Of a stretch of 64,000 nt of DNA, positions 36,788-46,302 are shown one piece after another. The DNA comes from Rhizobacter sp. OV335 (GTDB lineage Bacteria > Pseudomonadota > Gammaproteobacteria > Burkholderiales > Burkholderiaceae_C): contig NZ_FRCQ01000001.1 of assembly GCF_900142965.1 (NCBI RefSeq), positions 124,001 to 188,000 on the forward strand. Direction: 5' to 3'. The translations under genes and the position numbers were made by a program. The stretch's first letter is position 1, and every line of letters starts with the position of its first letter. The notes under the pieces are model-generated. The model had not been told where the DNA came from. It saw nothing but the letters and a program-made list of their open reading frames with translations, and ran no database searches.

Positions 36788-36852
36788 CCCAACAAGCAGT
36801 TGCCATACGTTTTGTTGGAAGGCGCGTCAGTTCTTCGACGTGCCTTTTTTTT
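36788..36852 (+). ncRNA. Candidate ~65-nt structured small RNA
   Basis: Directly after the second promoter-like element come two stem-loops. The first pairs CCAACAA (36789-36795) with TTGTTGG (36812-36818) across a 16-nt loop. The second is an intrinsic terminator (36821-36852). The -10, 5' stem and terminator are spaced as in a compact independent transcript. It could instead be a lepA leader attenuator. I do not recognise it as a named RNA family. Confidence 0.5.
36821..36852 (+). terminator. Intrinsic terminator upstream of lepA
   Basis: GGCGCGTC (36821-36828) pairs with GACGTGCC (36837-36844) with one G-U wobble, an 8-nt loop and eight uninterrupted T residues (36845-36852). This is the clearest rho-independent terminator in the window. 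Confidence 0.8.
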
Positions 36853-36981
36853 GTTCACGGCCCGGGTCTTCGACCCATCATGTCGAGCGCGCGTTGTCAC
36901 GCGACAGCGCACACGGCATGAGCCATCAACGCAGCGGCGCAGTCGCTGCAGCGTCGAACAGCGACGCAGTGGAATCGTTCA

Positions 36982-38789
<1,808 letters not shown>

Positions 38790-38790
<1 letters not shown>

Positions 38791-39767
38791 TGGGCTCACT
38801 GATGGGTTCTCTGACCGGCGTGCTCTATGGCGCCCTGGTGGTGTATCTGGGCGGCTGGTACCTCGGCAAGTGGACAGGCAACTTCTCGCTGCTGCTGTTC
38901 ATCCTCACGGTCGCGACGCTGGCCTACTGGCTGGCCGAGCGCTTCCACTTCGCGCCGCGCCGCGCGGCGGCCGCCGCCACGCTCGATCGCCAGGACGCCG
39001 AACGCCGCGAGCGCCTGGCCTCGCAGGGCATTGCGAAGGTCGACGACAACGTCGCCCAGGCCCGCGACACCTTGCTGATGCAGCCGTGGTGGCTCGACTG
39101 GACCGCCGGCCTGTTCCCGGTGATCCTCGTCGTGTTCCTGCTGCGCTCGTTCCTGTTCGAGCCCTTCAAGATCCCGTCGGGCTCGATGGTGCCGACGTTG
39201 CTGATCGGCGACCTGATCCTGGTGAACAAGTACCACTACGGCATCCGCTTGCCGGTGATCAACAAGAAGATCATCCAGATCAACGATCCGCAGCGCGGCG
39301 ACGTGATGGTGTTCCGCTACCCGGCCAATCCGAGCATCGACTACATCAAGCGTGTCGTCGGCGTGCCGGGTGACCAGATCGACTACCTGAACCAGCACCT
39401 GTACGTGAACGGCAAGCTCGCCGACACGCAGCCGCTGGAGCCGTTCTACGACGAAGATGCCGTGCGCTTCGCGCCGCAATACACCGAGAAGCTCGGCACG
39501 GCCACGCACCGGATCCTGGTCGAGACCAAGCTGCCGAGCTCGGCGGCGCCGCTGTTCGAGTTTCCCTTCAAGGAAAACTGCCGCTACAGTGCGGAAGGCG
39601 TGCGCTGCAAGGTGCCGGCCGGCCATTACTTCATGATGGGCGACAACCGCGACAACTCGCAGGACTCGCGCTTCTGGGGCTTCGTGCCCGACCAGAACAT
39701 CGTCGGCAAGGCCTTCTTTGTCTGGATGAATTTCGGCAGTCTCAAGCGCATCGGTTCGTTCAATTGA
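38790..39767 (+). CDS. lepB: Signal peptidase I
   Basis: A 325-aa inner-membrane serine protease removing Sec/Tat signal peptides. Two N-terminal hydrophobic segments (about 5-25 and 32-46) and a third (about 108-125) precede the catalytic periplasmic domain. The nucleophile is S132 in KIPSGSMVPTLLIGD and the general base is K187 in DYIKRVVGVPGD. Box E, MMGDNRDNSQDSR, is also present. The ATG at 38790 overlaps the lepA stop (TGATG); ATG 38802 is an alternative. Confidence 0.96.
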
Positions 39768-39784
39768 GCGGGAGCAACAGGTAC

Positions 39785-40192
39785 ATGACGATGGAACTAC
39801 GGACGATCGAATCTCGCGGCCACGCAGGGCAGCTCGCACACCGGCGCGGATCGCAGCGTGGCGTCACGTTGTTCGGCCTGATGTTCTGGGCCATCCTGAT
39901 CGGCGTCGTCTCGCTCATCGGCCTGAAGGTGCTGCCGACCCTCAACGAGTACTTCACGATCAAGCGCGCGGTCGAGAAGATCGCGACGAGCGGCGCCTCC
40001 ACCGTGCCTGAAATCCGCACCGCCTTCGACCGACAGACGGATGTCGAGTATTCGATCGTCTCGATCACCAGCAAGGACCTGATGATCACGAAGGTCAACG
40101 ACAAGGTCGTGATCTCTTTCGCCTACAACAAGGAGATCGAGCTGGTGGCGCCGGTCTACTTGCTGCTCAAGTACGAAGGACGTTCGCGCTGA
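39785..40192 (+). CDS. DUF4845 membrane protein
   Basis: A 135-aa protein with one N-terminal helix (GVTLFGLMFWAILIGVVSLI) resembling a pilin-like type III signal (QRGVTLFGL) and a small soluble domain (VEYSIVSITSKDLMITKV). DUF4845 proteins regularly sit between lepB and rnc in Betaproteobacteria. The function is unknown to me. The ATG at 39785 follows a GGAG at about 10 bases; TTG 39764 and ATG 39791 are other options. Confidence 0.82.
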   Translation: MTMELRTIESRGHAGQLAHRRGSQRGVTLFGLMFWAILIGVVSLIGLKVLPTLNEYFTIKRAVEKIATSGASTVPEIRTAFDRQTDVEYSIVSITSKDLMITKVNDKVVISFAYNKEIELVAPVYLLLKYEGRSR

Positions 40193-40208
40193 GGGTTCGC
40201 CCCGGCTC

Positions 40209-40943
40209 GTGCTTTCTCGTCATCAACCGGCCCTGCGCGTGGATGCCCGACTGACCGCCCTGCAGCACCGCCTGGGATACCGCTTCACCCAGCCGGACCT
40301 GCTGACACGCGCCGTCACGCACCGCAGCTTCGGGGTCGACCACAACGAGCGGCTCGAATTCCTCGGCGACGTGGTGCTGAGCCTGGCGATCAGCGACCTG
40401 CTGTTCGAGCGCTTCGCCGGCTCCGACGAGGGCGACCTGACCCGCGTGCGAGCGCACCTGGTGCGCGAGGACAGCCTGCACAAGGTCGCGCTGCTGATCG
40501 GCCTGCCCGAGGTGCTGCGCCTGAGCGAAGGCGAAGCCCGCGGCGGCGGTGCGCAGCGGCCGTCGATCCTGGCCGATGCGCTCGAAGCCGTGATCGGCGC
40601 GGCCTACCGCGACGGCGGCTTCGAAGCGGCGCAGGCGCTGGTGCAACGGCTGTTCGGCGAGGTCATCGAGACGACCGATCTCGACAGCTGGGCAAAGGAC
40701 GCCAAGACCGAGCTGCAGGAATGGCTGCAGGCGCGCCGCCTGCCGGTGCCGGCGTACCGCATCGTCACCACCCGCGGGCAGGCGCATGCACAGACCTTCG
40801 AGGTCGAATGCGCCGTCCCGGCGCTCGGCCTCACCGAAACCGGCGAGGGCCGTTCGCGCCGTTCCGCCGAGCAAGAAGCAGCGCGCGGCATGCTGGTCGC
40901 GCTGAAGGCGAATGACAAGCCCGGCAGTGCGCTGCGCTCCTGA
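40209..40943 (+). CDS. rnc: Ribonuclease III
   Basis: A 244-aa dsRNA endonuclease processing rRNA and mRNA. The signature [12 protein letters not shown] (46-57) and the second metal-site helix [19 protein letters not shown] form the catalytic domain, followed by a C-terminal dsRNA-binding domain ([20 protein letters not shown], then [14 protein letters not shown]). The start is GTG at 40209; a later in-frame GTG at 40239 would remove ten poorly conserved residues. era follows closely, the conserved rnc-era order. Confidence 0.95.
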   Translation: MLSRHQPALRVDARLTALQHRLGYRFTQPDLLTRAVTHRSFGVDHNERLEFLGDVVLSLAISDLLFERFAGSDEGDLTRVRAHLVREDSLHKVALLIGLPEVLRLSEGEARGGGAQRPSILADALEAVIGAAYRDGGFEAAQALVQRLFGEVIETTDLDSWAKDAKTELQEWLQARRLPVPAYRIVTTRGQAHAQTFEVECAVPALGLTETGEGRSRRSAEQEAARGMLVALKANDKPGSALRS

Positions 40944-40974
40944 CGCCCCCGACGACCCTCCTGGTTCCCCCCGC

Positions 40975-41934
40975 ATGACCGACATCCCCGAAACACCTGC
41001 CGACGACGACGGCGATACCGGCACTGGCGACGCCGCCGCGCCCGCTGAAGCCGTGACCACCCGCTGCGGGCTGATCGCGATCGTCGGCCGCCCGAACGTC
41101 GGCAAGTCGACGCTGCTGAATGCGCTGGTCGGCCAGAAGGTCAGCATCACGTCCAGCAAGGCGCAGACGACGCGCCACCGCATCACCGGCATCCGCACCG
41201 TCGACGACACGCAGTTCGTGTTCGTCGACACGCCCGGCTTCCAGACGCGCCACAGCGCGCCGCTGAACCGCACGCTGAACCGCACGGTGCACGGCGTGCT
41301 CGGCGACGTCGACCTGGTGCTGTTCGTCGTCGAGGCCGGCCGCTTCGGGCTCGACGACGCGAAGGTGCTGGCGCTGATGCCGGCCGGCAAGCCGGTGATG
41401 CTGATCGCCAACAAGCTCGATGCGGTGCACCGCCGCGCCGACCTCGTGCCCTGGCTCAAGGGCATGCAGGACCGCCACGCGTTCGCCGAATTCGTGCCGC
41501 TGACCGCCAAGAAAGACAGCGACGTGCAACGCCTGCTGGGCATCGTGAAGCCCTACTTGCCGCAGCAGCCGTGGTTCTACGAAGAAGATGCGCTGACCGA
41601 TCGCAGCGACAGGTTCCTCGCCAGCGAGATCATCCGCGAGAAGCTGTTCCGCCTGACCGGCGACGAACTGCCCTACACCTCGACCGTCGTGATCGACAAG
41701 TTCGAGGAAGAGGGTGCGCTGCGCCGCATCGCGGCGACCATCATCGTCGAGCGCGATGCGCACAAGGGCATGGTGATCGGCGCCGACGGCGAACGCCTGA
41801 AGCGCATCGGCTCCGAAGCCCGCCAGGAGCTCGAGCGCCTGATGGACGGCCGTGTGTTCCTCGAACTGTGGGTGAAGGTGCGATCCGGCTGGGCCGACGA
41901 CGAAGAGCATCTGCGCTCCTACGGCTACGAGTAG
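40975..41934 (+). CDS. era: GTPase Era
   Basis: A 319-aa GTPase needed for 16S rRNA maturation. G1 [15 protein letters not shown]2-region [10 protein letters not shown]3 DTPGFQTRH and G4 [12 protein letters not shown] are followed by a KH domain with [19 protein letters not shown]. An acidic N-terminal extension of about 30 residues ([19 protein letters not shown]) precedes the G domain, longer than in E. coli. The ATG at 40975 is the only good start. Confidence 0.96.
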   Translation: MTDIPETPADDDGDTGTGDAAAPAEAVTTRCGLIAIVGRPNVGKSTLLNALVGQKVSITSSKAQTTRHRITGIRTVDDTQFVFVDTPGFQTRHSAPLNRTLNRTVHGVLGDVDLVLFVVEAGRFGLDDAKVLALMPAGKPVMLIANKLDAVHRRADLVPWLKGMQDRHAFAEFVPLTAKKDSDVQRLLGIVKPYLPQQPWFYEEDALTDRSDRFLASEIIREKLFRLTGDELPYTSTVVIDKFEEEGALRRIAATIIVERDAHKGMVIGADGERLKRIGSEARQELERLMDGRVFLELWVKVRSGWADDEEHLRSYGYE

Positions 41935-41943
41935 CCGCCGCGC

Positions 41944-42735
41944 ATGGCCACCCGCCCCGCGCGCCCACCGGCCACGCAGGTGGCCTATGTGCTGCACCGC
42001 TACGACTGGAGCGAATCCAGCCTGATCCTCGACCTGTTCACCCGCGAGCAGGGCCGCATCGCCGTGGTCGCCAAGGGCGCGAAGCGGCCGTACTCGCAAC
42101 TGCGCCCGGTGCTGCTGCCGTTCCAGCGCATCCAGGTGACGCTGGGCAAGCCGCCGCGTGCCACCGAGCCGTCCGGTGAATCGGCGAGCGACGTGCAGAC
42201 GCTGCGCGGCGCCGAATGGGCCGGCGGCCATTCCATGCTGACCGGTGCCGCGCTGTTCAGCGGCTTCTACCTGAACGAGCTGCTGATGAAGCTGCTCGCC
42301 CGCGGCGATGCCCACCCGGTGCTGTTCGATGCGTACGCGGCGACGCTGGCGCTGCTGGCATCCACCGACGACGGTGCCGTGCAGACCGCGCTGCGGGCGT
42401 TCGAGCTGGCGCTGCTGCAGCAGGTCGGCGTGCTGCCCGACCTCAGCCGCGTGACGATGACGCAGGACGAGGTCGATCCCGCCGGCCGCTACCTGCTGCT
42501 GCCCGAGCAGGGTGTCGTGACCGCGCGTGGCCGCGAGAACGAACTGGCCGGCCAGACGCTGATCGGCCTGCAGGCCGCGCTGCAGCACGGCAGCCTCGCG
42601 GCATTGCAGCAGGCCTGCGGGCCGGCGCTGCAGGAACTGAAGCTGCTGCTGCGCGCGCTGCTTCACTATCATCTGGGCTCACCGGTGCTGCGCACGCGGC
42701 AGGTGATGCTCGACGTGCAAGCCCTGGAGCGCTGA
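41944..42735 (+). CDS. recO: DNA repair protein RecO
   Basis: A 263-aa recombination mediator that loads RecA with RecR. An N-terminal OB-fold (AYVLHRYDWSESSLILDLF, RIAVVAKGAKRPYSQLRPVL) and a helical C-terminal domain (GAALFSGFYLNELLMKLLAR) are present. It lacks the zinc-binding cysteines found in some RecO proteins. It starts 9 bp after era. Confidence 0.94.
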   Translation: MATRPARPPATQVAYVLHRYDWSESSLILDLFTREQGRIAVVAKGAKRPYSQLRPVLLPFQRIQVTLGKPPRATEPSGESASDVQTLRGAEWAGGHSMLTGAALFSGFYLNELLMKLLARGDAHPVLFDAYAATLALLASTDDGAVQTALRAFELALLQQVGVLPDLSRVTMTQDEVDPAGRYLLLPEQGVVTARGRENELAGQTLIGLQAALQHGSLAALQQACGPALQELKLLLRALLHYHLGSPVLRTRQVMLDVQALER

Positions 42736-42742
42736 CACCACC

Positions 42743-43543
42743 ATGAACCCCTTCCAGACCACCGGCCAGACAGCGGAGCGCGGCCTGACCGCGCTGTCGG
42801 TCAACCTGAACAAGGTCGCGCTGCTGCGCAACACGCGCCACCTCGGCATCCCGAGCGTGACCCGCGCCGCCGAACTCGCGCTGCAGGGCGGCGCGCAGGG
42901 CATCACGGTGCACCCGCGACCGGACGAGCGGCACATCCGGGCCGGCGATGTCTATGAACTCGCCGAGCTGCTGCAGGCGACGCCGCACATCGAATACAAC
43001 ATCGAAGGCAACCCCTTCCACAACCTGATGGACTTCGCGCGCGAGCTGAAGCGCCGCGGCCTGCCCCTGCACCAGTGCACCTTCGTGCCCGACAGCGTCG
43101 AGCAATCGACCTCGGACCACGGCTGGCGCTTCCCCGAGGATGCCGCGCGCCTCGCGCCGCTGATCGCCGAGGTGCATGCGCTGGGCGCGCGCGTCAGTCT
43201 CTTCATGGACCCGCAGCCGCAGGCGATGGCGGCGGCCCGCGAACTGGGCGCCGACCGCGTCGAGCTCTACACCGAGACCTTCGCCAGCGCGCACGGCACG
43301 CCGGGCGGCGCCGCGGTGCTGGCCGGCTTCACCGCGACCGCCGAGGCCGCGCTGCGCGTCGGCCTGGGCGTGAACGCCGGGCACGACCTGAACCGCGCCA
43401 ACCTGGGCGATTTCCTGCGCGCCGTGCCCGGCGTGCAGGAGGTCTCGATCGGCCATGCGCTCGTCGCCGATGCGCTCGAGCTCGGCCTGGTCGAGACGGT
43501 GCGCGACTACCAGCGCGTCATCCACACGGCGGCGCGGCGGTGA
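42743..43543 (+). CDS. pdxJ: Pyridoxine 5'-phosphate synthase
   Basis: A 266-aa TIM-barrel enzyme that condenses 1-deoxyxylulose-5-phosphate with 3-amino-2-oxopropyl phosphate. Characteristic stretches: [57 protein letters not shown] and [16 protein letters not shown]. It is 7 bp after recO and its stop overlaps the acpS GTG start, the conserved recO-pdxJ-acpS order. Confidence 0.96.
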   Translation: MNPFQTTGQTAERGLTALSVNLNKVALLRNTRHLGIPSVTRAAELALQGGAQGITVHPRPDERHIRAGDVYELAELLQATPHIEYNIEGNPFHNLMDFARELKRRGLPLHQCTFVPDSVEQSTSDHGWRFPEDAARLAPLIAEVHALGARVSLFMDPQPQAMAAARELGADRVELYTETFASAHGTPGGAAVLAGFTATAEAALRVGLGVNAGHDLNRANLGDFLRAVPGVQEVSIGHALVADALELGLVETVRDYQRVIHTAARR

Positions 43544-43938
43544 TCTACGGCATCGGCACCGACATCTGCGACGTGCGCCGCATCGCCGCGACCCTCGAGC
43601 GGCGCGGCGAACGCTTCGCGGCCAAGGTGCTCGGCCCGCAGGAACTGGTGGTGTTCCATGCGCGGCGCGCGCGAGTCGAGGCGCGCGGCATCAGCTACCT
43701 GGCCACCCGCTTCTCGGCCAAGGAGGCGTTCTCGAAGGCCATCGGGCGCGGCATGCGCATGCCGATGACCTGGCGCGCCTGCGAGATCCTCAACGCGCCG
43801 AGCGGCAAGCCCGAGATCGTGCTGCACGGCGAGCTGGCCGCCTGGTTCGCGGCGCGGCACCTGGTCGCGCACGTCAGCGTCACCGACGAGACCGACTACG
43901 CGGCCAGCTTCGTGGTCGTCGAAACCCAGCAACCCTGA
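43540..43938 (+). CDS. acpS: Holo-[acyl-carrier-protein] synthase
   Basis: A 132-aa phosphopantetheinyl transferase that activates ACP. Metal-site residues are D8 in [14 protein letters not shown] and E62 in [12 protein letters not shown]. The start is GTG at 43540, overlapping the pdxJ stop (GTGA), and places IYGIGTDIC at the N-terminus as in the family. Confidence 0.95.
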   Translation: MIYGIGTDICDVRRIAATLERRGERFAAKVLGPQELVVFHARRARVEARGISYLATRFSAKEAFSKAIGRGMRMPMTWRACEILNAPSGKPEIVLHGELAAWFAARHLVAHVSVTDETDYAASFVVVETQQP

Positions 43939-43955
43939 ATGCGAAGAGAGACAGC

Positions 43956-45005
43956 ATGAGCGAACACGCCCCGGTGATCCTCGACATCGCCGGCACGGCC
44001 CTGACCGACGATGATCGGCGGCGGCTGCGCCACCCGCTGACCGGCGGGATGATCCTGTTCACGCGCAACTGGATCGACCGCCGCCACCTGACCGAGCTGA
44101 CGGCCGAGGTCAAGTCGATCCGGCCCGACGTGCTGATCACCGTCGACCACGAAGGCGGCCGCGTGCAGCGTTTCCGCACCGACGGCTTCACGCACCTGCC
44201 CGCGATGCGCGACTTCGGCGCGCTGTGGATGCGCGACGCGATGCGGGCCGTCGATGCGGCCACGTCGGCCGGCTACGTGCTGGGCGCCGAGTTGCGCGCC
44301 TGCGGCGTGGAGCTCAGCTACACGCCGGTGGTCGACCTGGACCATGGCCGCAGCCAGGTCGTCGGCGACCGCGCGTTCCACCGCGACCCGCGCGTGGTGG
44401 CGATCCTCGCGCAGGCGCTGGCCATGGGCCTGCTGCGCGCCGGCATGGCCAACTGCGGCAAGCACTTCCCGGCGCACGGCTACGCGGTGGCCGATTCGCA
44501 CGTCGCGCGCGCGGTCGACGACCGCGCGCTGCAGCAGATCCTCGACGAGGACGCGAAACCCTATGACTGGCTGTCGACCACGCTGACCTGCGTGATGCCG
44601 GCGCACGTGACCTTCCCGCAGGTCGATGCGGTGCCGGCCGGCTTCTCGTCGCGCTGGCTGAAGGAGATCCTGCGCGGCCAGCTCGGCTACACCGGCGCGA
44701 TCTGCTGCGACGACCTCAGCATGGAAGGCGCCCGCGTCGCCGGCACCGCGGTCGAGGCCGGCATCGCCGCGCTGAACGCCGGCTGCGACCTGGTGCTGCT
44801 GTGCAACCAGTCGAAGGTGGACGGTGGCCGGCCGGTCGACGTGCTGCTCGACGGCCTGGCGCAGGCGCTGGAGCAGGGGCGCTGGCAGGCCGATGCGAAC
44901 AGCGAGACGCGCCGGGTGGAGCTGCTGCCGCTGACCTCGCCGCTGCCGTGGGACGAGTTGATGCACCAGCCGACCTACCAGAACGCGCTCGAACGCCTGC
45001 CCTGA
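43956..45005 (+). CDS. nagZ: Beta-N-acetylglucosaminidase NagZ (GH3)
   Basis: A 349-aa cytosolic glycosidase recycling peptidoglycan muropeptides. Seen: LITVDHEGGRVQRFR, PVVDLDHGRSQVVGDRAFH, the catalytic loop KHFPAHGYAVADSH with H174, and CCDDLSMEGARV with D252/D253 at the nucleophile site. The loop has Ala at position 173 where KHFPGHG is usual. AAGAGAG precedes the ATG by about 6 bases. It follows acpS by 17 bp. Confidence 0.95.
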   Translation: MSEHAPVILDIAGTALTDDDRRRLRHPLTGGMILFTRNWIDRRHLTELTAEVKSIRPDVLITVDHEGGRVQRFRTDGFTHLPAMRDFGALWMRDAMRAVDAATSAGYVLGAELRACGVELSYTPVVDLDHGRSQVVGDRAFHRDPRVVAILAQALAMGLLRAGMANCGKHFPAHGYAVADSHVARAVDDRALQQILDEDAKPYDWLSTTLTCVMPAHVTFPQVDAVPAGFSSRWLKEILRGQLGYTGAICCDDLSMEGARVAGTAVEAGIAALNAGCDLVLLCNQSKVDGGRPVDVLLDGLAQALEQGRWQADANSETRRVELLPLTSPLPWDELMHQPTYQNALERLP

Positions 45006-45024
45006 GCTCAGTGGGCTGAGCTCA
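45003..45024. terminator. Perfect hairpin holding both stop codons of a convergent gene pair
   Basis: TGAGCTCA (45003-45010) is repeated at 45017-45024 with a 6-nt spacer. Each arm is itself palindromic, so the pair forms a perfect 8-bp stem. The nagZ stop lies in the left arm and the stop of the minus-strand cupredoxin gene in the right arm. No T-tract, so termination is inferred. Confidence 0.5.
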
Positions 45025-45696
45025 ATACTGCCCGTCGAGCGGCCGGCGCGGCTTGCGCGGCGGCACGGCGAGTTCGATGTCGACGCGCCATGCCGCCGCG
45101 TCGCGCCCCTTGGTGAACTCCACCGCCTGGGTTGCCGCGGCGGCCTTCTGATACGGGTGCCAAGCATGCAGCAGGTAGCGGCCGGGCGCCACGTTGCCGA
45201 GGCCGATGCGGCCCGACGCGTCCGACTTGCCGTACCAGGCCGAGTCGACCACCATCACGTAGGCCTCCATCCAGTCGTGGATGTTGCAGCCGAGCACGAC
45301 CGGGCCGGGCTTGTCGAACACCACCGGCTCGGCGGGCATGCCGCTGTAGAGCTGGATCTCGAAGCTCTTCGCGCTCGAGAACGAGTAGACGTGGTGCTTG
45401 ACCTTGTCGCGGTTCGGAAAATCCACCTGCGTGCCGACCGGCAGCACGCTGACGAAGGGCACGAACTCCAGCTTCACCTGGCGGATCTCGGCCCGTCCGG
45501 GGCGCCGCGCCTTGGCGGTCGCGGGGACTGCGGATGCCGCGGGTTCGAGCCACGCGACGGCGTCGGCGATCGGTGCGCCCTGCGGCGTCCGCACGTCGAC
45601 GGTCGCCGACGCGGCCTGCACCGAGCCCGTGGCGAGCAGTCCGATCGCCGCGAGCGCGGCGGTGGCGGCAGCGAGCGCGCGGCGCTGCATCGGCAT
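45022..45696 (-). CDS. Exported cupredoxin-like (methylamine-utilisation-type) protein
   Basis: A 224-aa secreted protein with a signal peptide (1-28, ending SVQA). The core has type-1-copper-like ligands: H101/H102 in VKHHVYSFS, then C137, H140 and M143 in GCNIHDWM. C-x2-H-x2-M spacing is tighter than in plastocyanins. A carboxypeptidase-regulatory-like fold (GRIGLGNVAPGRYLLHAWHP) follows. It resembles MauL-like proteins of unclear role, possibly periplasmic electron transfer or copper binding. It shares one base with the upstream NTF2-like gene stop (TGATG). Confidence 0.8.
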   Translation of the reverse strand: MPMQRRALAAATAALAAIGLLATGSVQAASATVDVRTPQGAPIADAVAWLEPAASAVPATAKARRPGRAEIRQVKLEFVPFVSVLPVGTQVDFPNRDKVKHHVYSFSSAKSFEIQLYSGMPAEPVVFDKPGPVVLGCNIHDWMEAYVMVVDSAWYGKSDASGRIGLGNVAPGRYLLHAWHPYQKAAAATQAVEFTKGRDAAAWRVDIELAVPPRKPRRPLDGQY

Positions 45697-46142
45697 CAGG
45701 GCGCCGGCGTCAGCACCGCATTCGGGTCGATCTGCCAGACCTCGCTGACGAGTTTGGTGTCGCGGTAGACCAGCACGTGGCGAACGCGCACGGTGGTCTT
45801 GCCGGCGTACTCGGCGACCGCCGTCAGCGTCACGCCCTTCGGGTTCGCGTTCTGCGTGATCACGGTGCGCTGCAGCGTGCGCGGCTGGTTGTCGTTCGCG
45901 GCCGCGAACTTGGTCCAGAGCTGGCGCAGGGCGTCGGCGCCGCGGTAGCGGCCGTCAAGCGGTCCGCCGACCCAGTCCATCCACGGGTCGTCGCCATAGG
46001 CCTGCATCAGCGCATCGACGTTGCCGGCGGCGACGGCCTTCAGGTGCGCCTCGGCGGCACGTTCGTCGAGTGGGCCGGCGACGGCGAGACGGGGCACGAG
46101 AAGGGGGATGCAGCTGGCGAGCAGCATGGCGAACTTCTTCAT
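45696..46142 (-). CDS. Exported SnoaL/NTF2-like protein
   Basis: A 148-aa protein with a signal peptide (1-22, ending LAVA) and an NTF2-like cone fold: helix AAEAHLKAVAAGNVDALMQAYG, then GPLDGRYRGADALRQLWTKF, and strands ending LVYRDTKLVSEVWQID. The family includes DUF4440/SnoaL proteins with varied functions. An AGGAG lies about 8 bases before the ATG at 46142. It is translationally coupled to the cupredoxin-like gene. Confidence 0.8.
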   Translation of the reverse strand: MKKFAMLLASCIPLLVPRLAVAGPLDERAAEAHLKAVAAGNVDALMQAYGDDPWMDWVGGPLDGRYRGADALRQLWTKFAAANDNQPRTLQRTVITQNANPKGVTLTAVAEYAGKTTVRVRHVLVYRDTKLVSEVWQIDPNAVLTPAP

Positions 46143-46302
46143 GGCGAACTCCTGGGATGACGGCAGAGGATGGCACGCTGCAGGTCCGCCGGGCAAGCCG
46201 TGAAGCGCTCGGGCAGCCGAGGTTCGTGCATATGCCGTGCAGAAGCCGCGCCGCATGAAAAACGGCGCCCGAAGGCGCCGTCGTTCACACTGTCAGATCG
46301 CG

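Larger units (their letters stand above)
36433..36981. other. 549-bp gap between mucD and lepA, with regulatory and RNA features
   Basis: No convincing protein gene. It holds two near-identical promoter-like 17-mers, a palindrome with a consensus DnaA box, a candidate small RNA with its own terminator, and about 130 bp of unremarkable leader before lepA. The gap is less GC-rich than the genes around it. Confidence 0.7.
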
